Of a DNA stretch of 33,190 bases, positions 1 through 8,458 are shown one piece after another. Made by a program: the position numbers and the translations under genes. Source of the stretch: Acidimicrobiales bacterium (GTDB taxonomy: Bacteria > Actinomycetota > Acidimicrobiia > Acidimicrobiales > MedAcidi-G1); the NCBI GenBank assembly GCA_022449565.1, contig JAKUSA010000013.1:1-33190 (forward strand), read 5' to 3'. The notes below the pieces were generated by a model. It did no database searches, was not told where the DNA came from, and worked only from the letters and a program-made list of their open reading frames with translations. Numbering within the stretch: the first letter of the stretch is position 1; each line of letters opens with the position of its first letter.

Positions 1-2
1 TC

Positions 3-875
3 CCCGACGAACGGCTCCGCTTAGAGGTGGAGGGAGACGCGGAGAACATGACGTCCCGGATCGTGGACCTGCTCTCGCCGATCGGCAAGGGTCAGCGCGG
101 TCTGATCGTCTCGCCCCCCAAGGCCGGCAAGACCATGATCATGAAGCAGATGGCCCGGTCGATCGAGACCAACAACCCCGAGGTGAAGCTCATCGTGCTA
201 CTCGTAGACGAGCGCCCCGAGGAGGTCACCGATATGAAACGGTGGCTGATCAGCGGCGAAGTCGCCTCCTCGACATTTGACAGGCCGCCCGAGGAGCACA
301 CCGCCATCGCCGAGGTAACAATCGACCGGGCCAAGCGACTTGTGGAATACGGCGAGGACGTGGTCATCCTCCTCGACGGCATCACCCGCCTCTCCCGGGC
401 CTACAACCTGGCAGCCGGCCCGGGCACCGGGCGCATCATGTCCGGCGGATTGGACACCGGTGCCCTCTACCCGCCAAAGAAATTCTTCGGAGCGGCTCGC
501 AACGTGGAAGAAGGCGGCTCGCTGACCATCATCGGTACCGCGCTGGTCGAGACCGGTTCGAAAATGGACGAGGTGATCTTCGAGGAGTTCAAGGGGACGG
601 GAAACATGGAGCTGCGGCTTGACCGTCGGATCGCCGAACGTCGCGTCTACCCGGCAATAGATGTCAACGCCTCCTCCACCCGGCACGAGGAGCTGCTCTT
701 CGACCGGAAGCAGCTCAACCAGGTGTGGAAATTGCGTCGGGTTCTCAACGGTCTCGCCGACGGCGACAACGGCTCGGGTGCCGGTCTGGAACTGCTCATC
801 GACCGGCTCAAGACCTTCCCCAACAACGACGAGTTCTTGGCCGAGGTGGCCAAGGGGCCGTCGATGGGTGCCTGA
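3..875 (+). CDS. rho: Transcription termination factor Rho, C-terminal part (5'-truncated by window edge)
   Basis: ATP-dependent hexameric RNA helicase that terminates transcription. Only the ATPase half is present. The ORF track starts at a GTG at 27, but the frame is open to the window edge and the upstream codons read PDERLRLE, which is Rho-like, so the gene begins outside the window. Seen: Walker A SPPKAGKT, Walker B-type [16 protein letters not shown], then the FFGAARN and [17 protein letters not shown] segments that form the secondary RNA-binding Q- and R-loop region, and the conserved GTGNMEL...[13 protein letters not shown]. The C-terminus ends normally about 40 residues after KLRRVLNG. 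It is followed after 56 bp by a ribosomal protein L31 gene, a common actinobacterial and firmicute order. The identification is essentially certain; the N-terminal RNA-binding domain cannot be assessed. Confidence 0.97.
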   Translation, partial: PDERLRLEVEGDAENMTSRIVDLLSPIGKGQRGLIVSPPKAGKTMIMKQMARSIETNNPEVKLIVLLVDERPEEVTDMKRWLISGEVASSTFDRPPEEHTAIAEVTIDRAKRLVEYGEDVVILLDGITRLSRAYNLAAGPGTGRIMSGGLDTGALYPPKKFFGAARNVEEGGSLTIIGTALVETGSKMDEVIFEEFKGTGNMELRLDRRIAERRVYPAIDVNASSTRHEELLFDRKQLNQVWKLRRVLNGLADGDNGSGAGLELLIDRLKTFPNNDEFLAEVAKGPSMGA

Positions 876-902
876 GTCCGGATCCGCCGCGGGTTGTTGA
901 GC

Positions 903-916
903 CGGGCTGAAGCCCG
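903..916 (+). promoter_or_regulatory. Small hairpin in the rho-rpmE spacer
   Basis: CGGGC-TGAA-GCCCG is a perfect 5-bp stem with a 4-nt loop, ending 15 bp before the L31 start codon. No U-tract follows, so it does not look like an intrinsic terminator. It could influence L31 translation or be chance in GC-rich DNA. There is no clear Shine-Dalgarno between it and the ATG. Confidence 0.2.
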
Positions 917-931
917 CAGACTGGACACCCA

Positions 932-1183
932 ATGAAGTCCGAGATCCATCCCGACTACCGCCCGGTGGCCTTCCAGGACATCGGCGACGGCACGACCTTC
1001 GTGATTCCCTCCACCGTGGAGGCGACCGAGACAACGGTCATCGACGGCGTCGAATACCCGCTAGTCAAGGTTGAGGTGTCGTCGGCCAGCCATCCTTTCT
1101 TCACCGGCAAGATGCAGATCGTCGACACTGCCGGCCGGGTGGAGCGCTTCGAGCGCCGCTACGGCACGCGCCGCAAGGGCTGA
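932..1183 (+). CDS. rpmE2: 50S ribosomal protein L31, type B (zinc-independent)
   Basis: An 83-aa large-subunit ribosomal protein. It starts MKSEIHPDYRPV and carries the type B signature (VDGVEYPLVKVEVSSASHPFFTGK region, then RVERFERRYG). No cysteine is present, so the zinc-binding CxxC pair of type A L31 is absent. In bacteria that have both, type B paralogues are usually the low-zinc replacement under Zur control, so finding the cysteine-free form in the rho-linked housekeeping position is noteworthy. The ATG at 932 is the only sensible start. I see no strong Shine-Dalgarno in the 56-bp spacer. The next gene begins 18 bp downstream, suggesting co-transcription. Confidence 0.95.
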   Translation: MKSEIHPDYRPVAFQDIGDGTTFVIPSTVEATETTVIDGVEYPLVKVEVSSASHPFFTGKMQIVDTAGRVERFERRYGTRRKG

Positions 1184-1201
1184 TCCCCGACTGATCGGCC
1201 G

Positions 1202-2236
1202 GTGACCCCCCGGCGCACCATCGACCGAGTGCCTCGCGACCACGTGGTTTCCGACCCGGCAGGTCGCAACGACCCTCGTCGAGCCAAGTTACGAGCTCTG
1301 ATCCTCGCCGCTGGAGGCTCTGAAGCGGACGCCGGGGACTCGACCGACAGCCTGCAAGTCGGCGTAGACGATGGTTCCTGCCTGTGGGTCCTTGCCGACG
1401 ACCACGCACCCGACCGGGCCCTCGGGTCGGCCCTGCTGGAAGCGGCGGGTCGTGACCGCGTCGGCCTTGTCGTGTTCTACGACGACCCAGCAGCCGCGGC
1501 CGTGGCGGCCCGGCGGGCCAGGGCGCTGGACCCAAGACCCGAGGTCCGCCTGGTTGACGGGGGGTCCTCTCGTCCGGTCGAACCGGCTCCGGTGTCCAAA
1601 CGGTCAGTGCCGTCCGAACCACCCGACGGGTTCGAGGACCTCTGCAGGGGAGCCGGGGTGGAGCCGCTCTGCGAACACGACACATGGAGGGGGGAGGTGC
1701 TGGGCCTCGAAGTGGTAAGGATGGTCGGTGACCGGATGGAGGTCGGCGTGGGCCGGTTCGACCGGGAGGCCATGTCCCTCCTCGACGCCGGTCGGCCAGT
1801 GGCTGAGGCGCTGATCGCCGCCGCCAACCAAGTGCGGGCCCAGCGGCGCCCCGGAGCGGGTACCCACCCACTGGCCACCCTGGCCCGGGAACGGTGGTTG
1901 CGCTACGACCTGGTGGCTGCACCTTCACAGGTAGGGGCCACCGGTCTGGTCCCGGTGGATCCGGCTGACCGACGGTCCGGCCTGCGCGACCCGTCGCCCG
2001 CCCCGGCCATCGGCCTAGACGGGCGGGGTGGAACGGTACTCGTGGTGTGCACCGTGGGCGTCGACGTCGCCGTCGTGCCGGCCGCCGCTGACCTGGTGCT
2101 ACGGGAGGATCCGGACCGGGTGGTGGTGGTCATGCCGCCGCGCGACAGGTTCGATCCTGTGGATCGGGCTGTCGCCCGGCTGGCTCGCCCGGCCACGGTT
2201 GTCGGGGTACCCGGCAGCTGGGAGAGAACCGCCTGA
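1202..2236 (+). CDS. Conserved-looking hypothetical protein between rpmE and prfA
   Basis: A 344-aa protein that I do not recognise. It starts at GTG and sits 18 bp after rpmE and 60 bp before the likely prfA start, so it is probably part of the same transcript. It has no signal peptide and no membrane segment. It looks like alternating alpha/beta: an N-terminal stretch (about 60-120) with short hydrophobic strands (LWVLADD, VGLVVFYDD), a proline/serine linker around 120-140, a middle part with LGLEVVRMV and WLRYDLVAAP, and a C-terminal piece (about 275-340) with strands TVLVVCTVGVDVAVVP and RVVVVMPPRD. The two halves may be related folds. It is real by length, codon pattern and placement. 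A function cannot be assigned; its position hints at translation or a nucleotide/RNA role only by association. Confidence 0.8.
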   Translation: MTPRRTIDRVPRDHVVSDPAGRNDPRRAKLRALILAAGGSEADAGDSTDSLQVGVDDGSCLWVLADDHAPDRALGSALLEAAGRDRVGLVVFYDDPAAAAVAARRARALDPRPEVRLVDGGSSRPVEPAPVSKRSVPSEPPDGFEDLCRGAGVEPLCEHDTWRGEVLGLEVVRMVGDRMEVGVGRFDREAMSLLDAGRPVAEALIAAANQVRAQRRPGAGTHPLATLARERWLRYDLVAAPSQVGATGLVPVDPADRRSGLRDPSPAPAIGLDGRGGTVLVVCTVGVDVAVVPAAADLVLREDPDRVVVVMPPRDRFDPVDRAVARLARPATVVGVPGSWERTA

Positions 2237-2296
2237 GCGTTCCTGGTGCCGACGGGCCCCCCGATTGACCGGCGGCCCACCGCTACCCTGAGCGGG

Positions 2297-3373
2297 ATGT
2301 TCGAACAGGTAGCGGCGCTTGAAGCTGAGTTGGGCGATGTCGAATCTCGACTGGCCGACCCGGCGGTTATCGGCGACCCGGGGCAACTCGAAGCCGTAGG
2401 TCGACGCTACAAGGAACTAGAGGCCGCCTTGGCGGTAGGTAGGCCGCTGCGCGCCGCAGGAGAGGATCTCGACGCGGCTCGGGAACTCCTCGAAGCTGCC
2501 GACGGTGAGGAACGCGACCAACTCCAACTCGAGATCTCCAGCCTGGAGGAGGAGATCGAGCGACTCGAAGGGGAACTCCGGGTCCGGTTGCTGCCTCGCG
2601 ACCCCAACGCCGGGAGGACAGTCATCGTCGAGATCCGTGGTGCCGAGGGAGGGGAGGAGGCGAACCTGTTCGCTCGCGACCTCCACGACATGTACCAGGG
2701 CCTGGCCACTGCCCGGGCCTGGGTCGTCGAGCCGCTCGGGGCCCGACCGTCGGACATGGGAGGGTTCACTGAGGTGGTGTTCATGGTCCGCGGGGAGGAT
2801 GCTTGGACCCGGCTGAAGCACGAGGGCGGCGTCCACCGGGTGCAGCGGGTGCCGGTCACCGAGTCTCAGGGGAGGGTTCACACCTCGTCGGCCACGGTCA
2901 CCGTGCTTCCCGAGGCCGACGAGGTGGAGGTGGCCATCGACGACAAGGACCTCCAGGTCGACGTCTACCGGTCGTCGGGTCCGGGCGGCCAGTCGGTGAA
3001 TACCACCGACTCGGCGGTGAGGATCACCCACCGTCCGTCTGGGCTGGTGGTGACGATGCAAGACGAGAAGAGCCAACTCCAGAACAAGACCAAGGCGCTC
3101 CGGGTGCTCCGGACCCGTCTCCTCCAGGCCGAGCAGGAGCGCCAGCAGTCCGAAGAGGCCTCGGTCCGCCGCGGCCAGGTGGGGGGCGGGAGCCGCTCGG
3201 AGAAGATCCGGACATACAACTTCAAGGAGAACAGGGTGACCGACCACCGGATCGGCATGACCCTCCACCGCCTGGACCGGATCTTGGCCGGCGACCTCGA
3301 CGAGCTCACCGACGGCCTATTGGCCGACGAGCGGGACCGCCAGTTGGCCGAGGGCTTGGACGGTGGTCGCTGA
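2297..3373 (+). CDS. prfA: Peptide chain release factor 1 (RF1)
   Basis: Recognises UAA/UAG stop codons in the ribosomal A site and triggers peptide release. The ORF track opens at 2246, but homologues begin near MFEQVAALEAEL, so I chose the ATG at 2297, giving 358 aa, the usual RF1 length. Seen: an N-terminal coiled-coil-like domain (1-100), the codon-reading tripeptide PVT at about 186-188 (the PxT form of RF1, not the SPF of RF2), and the catalytic GGQ at about 230-232 within SSGPGGQSVN. The basic C-terminal region follows. Its stop overlaps the start of prmC, which encodes the enzyme that methylates this GGQ glutamine; the coupling makes functional sense. Confidence 0.97.
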   Translation: MFEQVAALEAELGDVESRLADPAVIGDPGQLEAVGRRYKELEAALAVGRPLRAAGEDLDAARELLEAADGEERDQLQLEISSLEEEIERLEGELRVRLLPRDPNAGRTVIVEIRGAEGGEEANLFARDLHDMYQGLATARAWVVEPLGARPSDMGGFTEVVFMVRGEDAWTRLKHEGGVHRVQRVPVTESQGRVHTSSATVTVLPEADEVEVAIDDKDLQVDVYRSSGPGGQSVNTTDSAVRITHRPSGLVVTMQDEKSQLQNKTKALRVLRTRLLQAEQERQQSEEASVRRGQVGGGSRSEKIRTYNFKENRVTDHRIGMTLHRLDRILAGDLDELTDGLLADERDRQLAEGLDGGR

Positions 3374-4271
3374 CCTGGGCTCCGGGTCGTCGTCCCCGGA
3401 GGAAGGCACACTGTTCTGGCGGGAGGTGCTCTCCGACACGGAACGTCGATTGGCTGCCGGTGCCAGCCCATCCCGGGAGGCCCGCTGGATGGTGGCCGCG
3501 GTGTCCGGAATCGAGGATGACGCGGGGCTCGACTTGCCGGCCATACCGCGCCACCTGGCTCGACTCGACGTCCTGGTGGTCCGCAGGCTCGCCGGCGAGC
3601 CGCTGCAGTACGTGCTAGGCCGGTGGCCCTTCCGGGGCCTCGATCTGATGATCGACCGTCGGGTGCTGATCCCGCGGCCCGAGACGGAGGTGGTGGTGGG
3701 GTATGCCCTGGAGGAGTGCAACCGGGCGGCCGCGAGCCAGCCACTGGGGGAACCGGTTCACGTGGCCGACCTGGGATGTGGGTCGGGGGCGATCGGACTG
3801 GCCGTGGCCGCCGAGCATCCCGCGGCCCGTGTGTGGTGCACCGACGTCTCGACCGACGCGCTGGCCGTGGCCAAGGCCAACTTGGCTGGCCTCGGGCTGC
3901 CGGCCCGACAGGTCAGCCTGGTCGAGGGGTCGTGGTTCTCCGCGTTGCCGGCCTGCATGGCCGGTCGGTTCGACGTGGTTGTTTCCAACCCTCCCTATGT
4001 GGCCGACAGTGAACCCCTACCGCCTGAGGTCGCCGACTGGGAGCCGCAGGCGGCACTGCGGGCCGGCCCGCGGGGCACCGAGGACCTCGTCCACCTGGTG
4101 GAGGAGGCTCCCGCCTGGCTCACCCCCGACGGTGCCCTGGTGTTGGAACTCTCACCGGCGTCGGCCAACACGGTCGCCGAGCGAGCCCGGAGCGTGGGCT
4201 ACCGGGTGGTTGGGGTCCACCCGGACCTGGTCGGTCGGGATCGCGTGCTAGTAGCCCGGAGGCCGGCATGA
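3363..4271 (+). CDS. prmC: Release factor glutamine N5-methyltransferase PrmC (HemK)
   Basis: S-adenosylmethionine-dependent enzyme that methylates the glutamine of the release-factor GGQ motif. It is 302 aa, the usual length. Residues 1-90 form the helical N-terminal substrate domain containing the family motif EPLQYVLG. The Rossmann methyltransferase domain follows, with the SAM loop DLGCGSGAIGL (about 136-146) and the catalytic NPPY at about 209-212 in VVSNPPYV. RPETE before the SAM loop is also characteristic. The GTG start overlaps the end of prfA by 11 bp, and the stop overlaps the ATG of tsaC as ATGA, so the three genes are translationally coupled. Confidence 0.96.
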   Translation: MVADLGSGSSSPEEGTLFWREVLSDTERRLAAGASPSREARWMVAAVSGIEDDAGLDLPAIPRHLARLDVLVVRRLAGEPLQYVLGRWPFRGLDLMIDRRVLIPRPETEVVVGYALEECNRAAASQPLGEPVHVADLGCGSGAIGLAVAAEHPAARVWCTDVSTDALAVAKANLAGLGLPARQVSLVEGSWFSALPACMAGRFDVVVSNPPYVADSEPLPPEVADWEPQAALRAGPRGTEDLVHLVEEAPAWLTPDGALVLELSPASANTVAERARSVGYRVVGVHPDLVGRDRVLVARRPA

Positions 4272-4897
4272 TCCGGTTGGTTGACGCCGTGGCCGACCCG
4301 GCCGCTGCCCGGGCTGCCGCTCTGGACGAGCTCCGGAGTGGGGGCCTCGTCGTACTTCCCACCGAGACTGTCTACGGTCTGGCTGTCCTGCCGTCCGGGC
4401 CGAGGGCCGTCGACGCCATGTTCAGGAGGAAGGGTCGGTCCGACAACCGGCCGGTGGCCGTCCTGGTGGCCGACGTTGACCAGGCCCGTACCGTTGTCGA
4501 GCCCGGTCCGGCCTTCGAGCTCCTAGCTGCCGCCTTCTGGCCGGGGCCGCTCACCGTGGTAACCACCCGCGGTGTGGGCTTCTCGGCTCGACTCGGCGGT
4601 GACCAGGCCTCCGTCGGGGTGCGTTGCCCCGACCACGAGTTGGTCCGGGCACTGGCCGCCGAAGTCGGACCGCTGGCCGTCACCTCGGCCAACCGTTCCG
4701 GCCGACCAACCGAGGCCGATGCCCGTTCCGCAGCTGAGGCCCTGGGCGGAGATCTGCTGGTCTTAGATGGCGGTCCGTGTACCGGCGCCCCCTCCACGGT
4801 CGTCGACGTGACAGCCGACCCGGCCCGTGTCCTACGGGCCGGCAGTATCGGGCGGGAAGCCCTTACCGGCATCGGCCTCGTCCTGGGTGACGATTAG
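4268..4897 (+). CDS. tsaC: L-threonylcarbamoyladenylate synthase (Sua5/YrdC/YciO family)
   Basis: Makes threonylcarbamoyl-AMP from threonine, bicarbonate and ATP, the first step of the t6A37 modification of ANN-decoding tRNAs. It is 209 aa, a single YrdC domain without the extra Sua5 C-terminal domain. Seen: VLPTETVYGL near residue 32, KGR..NRPVAVLV near 55, FWPGPLTVV near 98 and SANRSG near 141, all family hallmarks. Its ATG overlaps the prmC stop (ATGA). This prfA-prmC-tsaC order is widespread in Actinobacteria and Firmicutes. Confidence 0.95.
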   Translation: MIRLVDAVADPAAARAAALDELRSGGLVVLPTETVYGLAVLPSGPRAVDAMFRRKGRSDNRPVAVLVADVDQARTVVEPGPAFELLAAAFWPGPLTVVTTRGVGFSARLGGDQASVGVRCPDHELVRALAAEVGPLAVTSANRSGRPTEADARSAAEALGGDLLVLDGGPCTGAPSTVVDVTADPARVLRAGSIGREALTGIGLVLGDD

Positions 4898-4906
4898 CAT
4901 CGGCCC

Positions 4907-5347
4907 ATGGCCACTATCGCTGTGGGCTGTGACCACGCCGGTTACCACCTCAAGGAGTGCCTGGTCGCCGAGTTGCGGACCCTGGGTCACGAGGTCCTCG
5001 ACTTGGGCACCGACTCGACCGACCGGGTTGACTACCCGGACTTCGGCTTTGCGGTGGCTCGTGCCGTGGCTGGTGGGGAGGCAACGGCCGGGGTGGCGGT
5101 CTGCGGGTCAGGGGTCGGGATCGCTATGGCGGCCAACAAGGTGGCCGGCATCCGGGCAGCCACTGTCCACGACGTGGAGTCAGCTCGGCTGTCCAAGGCC
5201 CACAACGACGCCAACGTGCTCTGCTTCGGAGAGCGGGTCATCGATCCTGAGGTGGCTGAGGAAGCGTTGCGGGCCTGGTTGGACGAGGACTTCGAGGGTG
5301 GTCGCCACGATGCACGAGTGACCAAGCTCGACGCCATGGGAGGCTGA
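4907..5347 (+). CDS. rpiB: Ribose 5-phosphate isomerase B
   Basis: Interconverts ribose 5-phosphate and ribulose 5-phosphate in the pentose phosphate pathway. It is 146 aa, typical for the RpiB/LacA/LacB fold. Seen: the N-terminal IAVGCDHAGY phosphate/substrate motif, the VAVCGSGVGIAMAANK loop containing the presumptive catalytic cysteine and anion hole, and HDVESARLSKAHNDANVL. It lies 9 bp after tsaC, at the end of the housekeeping block. A distinct RpiA cannot be excluded elsewhere in the genome. Confidence 0.95.
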   Translation: MATIAVGCDHAGYHLKECLVAELRTLGHEVLDLGTDSTDRVDYPDFGFAVARAVAGGEATAGVAVCGSGVGIAMAANKVAGIRAATVHDVESARLSKAHNDANVLCFGERVIDPEVAEEALRAWLDEDFEGGRHDARVTKLDAMGG

Positions 5348-5370
5348 CGGCGGCGCCCCCGCCCGGAACC

Positions 5371-6588
5371 ATGCTCCGCACCGTGCGCGCCGTTGTCCGC
5401 CTGCGGCGACCCCAGATGGGCCGAACCGGCCGGCGGCTCCGTGGGGCGGCCAACGTCGCTGACCTCCGGCGCATGGCCCGCCGGCGTCTACCCGGAGGGG
5501 TCTTCGACTACATCGACGGCGGTGCCGAGGACGAGTCGGCCCTTGCCCGGAACGTCGAGGCCTACCGGAGGGTCACCTTCCGACCCCGGGTGCTGCGCGA
5601 CATAGGCACGGTCGAAGTGTCGACGACGCTGCTGGGTCGTCCGGTGGCCTTCCCCCTGGTGCTTGCTCCCACCGGCTTCACCCGCATCGCCGATCCGGAG
5701 GGCGAGTTGGCCGTGGTGCGGGCGGCTGGTAGGGCCGGGATCCCATTCACCCTTTCCACCATGGGCACTCGCTCCATCGAGGAGTGCGCGGCAGTTGCTG
5801 GGCCCGACGCCCGGCTCTGGTTCCAGGTCTACACATGGCGCGACCGGTCGCTTGTCCAGGGGCTGGTGGAACGGGCCGCGGCCGCCGGGTTCGAGGCGCT
5901 TTGCGTAACCGTGGACGCGCCGGTGCTGGGTCGTCGGGAACGCGACGTGCGACGCGGGTTCACCCTCCCACCGGAAATCGGTCCGGGCACGTTGCTCGAC
6001 GGCTTGCGCCATCCCAGCTGGACCTGGCGTTTCCTGCGCTCCGAGCCGATCCGATTCGCCAGTGCCCAGGGTGCGGCCGGGGGTGACGGGTCCACGGCGG
6101 TAGACCTGGCCGAGTACATGGCATCCCAGTTCGACCCAGGCCTTTCGTGGCGGGACCTGGAATGGTTTCGCTCTATCTGGGACGGCCCCCTGGTCCTCAA
6201 GGGGATCCAGTCGGTAGCCGACGCCCGACTGGCCGCCGAGGCCGGGGTTGCCGCCATTGCCGTCTCTAACCACGGGGGTCGCCAACTCGACGGTGCCCCA
6301 GCATCGTTCGACCTCCTGCCGGAGATTGTCGAGGCGGTGGGGGACCGGGTGGAGGTGATCTGCGACGGCGGGGTGCGCCGGGGTTCCGACATCGTCAAGG
6401 CGCTGGCGGTTGGTGCGGATGCGGTCATGGCCGGCCGCCTGTACCTCTACGCCCTCGGCGCGGTGGGCGAGCCAGGGGTCGACCATGTCTTGAACCTGAT
6501 GCGGTCGGGCATGGAACGGACGATGGCCCTGGTCGGAGCGGCCACGGTGGGCGACCTGGGACCGGAGTTGGTCGACCTGGGGGGTTGA
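5371..6588 (+). CDS. FMN-dependent alpha-hydroxy-acid oxidase/dehydrogenase (LldD-like)
   Basis: A 405-aa TIM-barrel flavoprotein that would oxidise an L-2-hydroxy acid such as lactate or glycolate. Seen: FDYIDGGAEDE near the N-terminus, the FMN-binding PLVLAPTGF and LWFQVYTWRD segments, VTVDAPVLGRRERDVRRGF, and the catalytic SNHGGRQLDG with the proton-abstracting histidine, followed by VICDGGVRRGSDIVKALAVGADAV. The first about 30 residues are arginine-rich and not conserved, so Met16 (5416) is an alternative start. The C-terminal half also resembles MftD (pre-mycofactocin synthase), but no mft gene is nearby, and the RERDVRRGF/loop 4 region is of the ordinary LldD kind. It ends 14 bp from the convergent TetR gene. 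Confidence 0.88.
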   Translation: MLRTVRAVVRLRRPQMGRTGRRLRGAANVADLRRMARRRLPGGVFDYIDGGAEDESALARNVEAYRRVTFRPRVLRDIGTVEVSTTLLGRPVAFPLVLAPTGFTRIADPEGELAVVRAAGRAGIPFTLSTMGTRSIEECAAVAGPDARLWFQVYTWRDRSLVQGLVERAAAAGFEALCVTVDAPVLGRRERDVRRGFTLPPEIGPGTLLDGLRHPSWTWRFLRSEPIRFASAQGAAGGDGSTAVDLAEYMASQFDPGLSWRDLEWFRSIWDGPLVLKGIQSVADARLAAEAGVAAIAVSNHGGRQLDGAPASFDLLPEIVEAVGDRVEVICDGGVRRGSDIVKALAVGADAVMAGRLYLYALGAVGEPGVDHVLNLMRSGMERTMALVGAATVGDLGPELVDLGG

Positions 6589-6602
6589 GGAGCAGGGACT
6601 GG

Positions 6603-7223
6603 TCAGGCTGCCGCGGCCGGCGCCTCCAGCAGGCCGACCAGCATGTCGGCCAGGTTCTTCTGGTAATGACGGGCGTCAAGTACCGGCGAGGCGCCGCCGT
6701 CGAGGATCCGGGCCCGTTCGGCCAGTGAGGAGGTCATCAACTGCATCATGGCCACCAGCCGCTCCCGCCGCACGGCGCCACTCAGGTGCTCCGGACGGTT
6801 CTCGAGCAGGTCCAGGGCTCGGGACAGGTTAGGGGCGGCCAGGTCGGCCGGGATATGGCGCCAGTCGGCGAACCGGTCGGCCAATTGCGCCACGATCCGC
6901 AAGTAGCGACGACCCCTGTCATTGTCGAAGCAGGCCACCATGGGCGCCACCAGGGCGTCGACCACCGAGCGGGTGGAAGCCTCGCCCTCCAGACCGGCCA
7001 ACAGCTGCCCCCGGTGGGCGTCGATCGGCTCGCCGTGGTGGGCCAGGATTCGCTCCAGGAGTCCTTCCCGAGAGCCGAAGTGGTAGGTGACCGCCGACGC
7101 GTTCCGCTGGTGGGCGGCGGCCACGATCTCCCGCACCCTCACCTGCCAGATGCCGACGTCGGCAAAGAGTCGCTCGGCCTCGACCTCCAGGCGGGCCCGG
7201 GTCTTGGTGCTGTCGCGGGGCAC
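6603..7223 (-). CDS. TetR/AcrR-family transcriptional regulator
   Basis: A 206-aa DNA-binding repressor-like protein. The N-terminal helix-turn-helix spans about residues 12-60 (ERLFADVG...VREIVAAAH...VTYHFGSREGLLERIL), with the YHFGSREGL element that is typical of TetR recognition helices. The C-terminal ligand domain is unassigned. It starts at GTG 6 bp after the luciferase-like monooxygenase stop, so the two form an operon. The most likely target is the palindrome in the divergent promoter region at 8463-8483 upstream of that operon; this is inference. The ligand may be an acyl-CoA or the monooxygenase substrate. Confidence 0.92.
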   Translation of the reverse strand: MPRDSTKTRARLEVEAERLFADVGIWQVRVREIVAAAHQRNASAVTYHFGSREGLLERILAHHGEPIDAHRGQLLAGLEGEASTRSVVDALVAPMVACFDNDRGRRYLRIVAQLADRFADWRHIPADLAAPNLSRALDLLENRPEHLSGAVRRERLVAMMQLMTSSLAERARILDGGASPVLDARHYQKNLADMLVGLLEAPAAAA

Positions 7224-7229
7224 CGAGGC

Positions 7230-8441
7230 CTAGCCGAGGGGCAGCAGAGCGCTGGATGGGATGACCGACACGTCGAGGTTGTCGGGCAGCGGATAGCCGA
7301 ACTCGGGGAATCGCCGCTCGGCCAGGGCCCGATAGTGGTCGGTGGAGTGGGTGCGGTCGGTGTCGTACTCGGGGATCACCTGCTCCCCGAAAACCTCGAT
7401 CATCTCGAGGATCTGCTCATGGGCCATGCCCTCGATGGGCAGGCCGAAGACCACCTGGTCGCACCCCACCTCCTGATAGCGGGCCACCTGCTCGCACACC
7501 TCCTCGGGGGTCCCGCAGAGCAGGTAGCCGCCCTCGATGGCCAGGTCCAGCATCTCGTCTGTCCAACCAGGGTCGTTGGGCGGGTCGGGCCAGGTAACGG
7601 CGTCCGGGGACTTGGGCATGGTGTCGTGGTAGAGGTTGACCATGGTGACCAGGTAGCCCCGACCCTTGGCTTTGGCGATCGCCCGGGCTGTTTCCCGGTC
7701 CTCGAGGCAGATCACCGCGTTGGTCATCATCACGTTGTCGTTCCTGAACTGTCCGATCTGCTCGACCGGGTCGACGATGGCCTCCTTGTAGGCCGCCACC
7801 CGACCCTTCAGGTTGTAGATCGGCTCGAAGTTGAAGGCGATGGCCCCGATGCCCAGCGACCCGGCTTTGGCGAAAGTGGGTGGGTTGCCACAGGCCACCC
7901 AGAGCGGCGGGTGGCCTGGGCCGTAGGGCTTGGGGAGGATGTTGTGCGGGGTGGGCACGGTGAAGTACTCGCCGTGGAAGTCGTAGTCCTTCTGCTCCCA
8001 CATACGAGGGATCTCCCGTATGACCTCGTCCCACATGGCTTTCGTCTCGTTGGGGTCGAGGACGTTGAACATGCGGAGCTCGTGGCTGCCGGCACCCCGA
8101 CCGGTGCCGAACTCGAATCGGCGGTCGGTGACGTGGTCGAGCATGGCGGCGCGCTCAGCGATCCGGGCCGGGTGCTCCTTCTTGGTGGGGAGGCTGGTGA
8201 TGGCCGAGCCGATGTGGATGTAGTCAGTTTGGGCGGCCACATAGCCCATGAGCGGGGCGGGAGCCGACATATGGCTGTACTCGCTCAGCCCGTGGTGCTC
8301 GCCAAACCACATGTACTTCCAGTTGTGCTTGTCGGCCAGGATGCCGCACTCGGCTTCCCGCATGAGTTCGGTGTGCTCGCACTCGGTGTCGTGGGCGGCG
8401 GGACCGGGGATATAGCCGTTCGAAAAGATGCCGAACTCCAT
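7230..8441 (-). CDS. LLM-class flavin-dependent monooxygenase (luciferase-like)
   Basis: A 403-aa TIM-barrel protein of the bacterial luciferase-like monooxygenase family, which uses reduced flavin and O2. Seen: N-terminal MEFGIFSNGYI, the conserved MWFGEHHGLSEYS segment, IHIGSAITSLPTKKEHPARIAERAAMLDH, the FGTGRGAGSHEL region that contacts flavin, and a C-terminal GYLLCGTPEEVCEQVARYQEVGCDQVV. A Shine-Dalgarno AGGAG lies 6 nt before the ATG. A -35/-10 pair (TTGACG, TAATAC, 16-bp spacer) sits upstream and overlaps a palindrome. It is transcribed with the downstream TetR gene. The substrate is unknown; family members oxidise long-chain aldehydes, alkanesulfonates, ketones and aromatics. Confidence 0.92.
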   Translation of the reverse strand: MEFGIFSNGYIPGPAAHDTECEHTELMREAECGILADKHNWKYMWFGEHHGLSEYSHMSAPAPLMGYVAAQTDYIHIGSAITSLPTKKEHPARIAERAAMLDHVTDRRFEFGTGRGAGSHELRMFNVLDPNETKAMWDEVIREIPRMWEQKDYDFHGEYFTVPTPHNILPKPYGPGHPPLWVACGNPPTFAKAGSLGIGAIAFNFEPIYNLKGRVAAYKEAIVDPVEQIGQFRNDNVMMTNAVICLEDRETARAIAKAKGRGYLVTMVNLYHDTMPKSPDAVTWPDPPNDPGWTDEMLDLAIEGGYLLCGTPEEVCEQVARYQEVGCDQVVFGLPIEGMAHEQILEMIEVFGEQVIPEYDTDRTHSTDHYRALAERRFPEFGYPLPDNLDVSVIPSSALLPLG

Positions 8442-8458
8442 GGGGTGCTCCTGCCGGA

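Noticed and set aside
5371-6588. MftD (pre-mycofactocin synthase) identity for the hydroxy-acid oxidase
   Set aside because: The C-terminal half is similar, but no mftA/B/C/E/F gene is adjacent, and the flavin-loop and RERDVRRGF region is of the ordinary LldD type.
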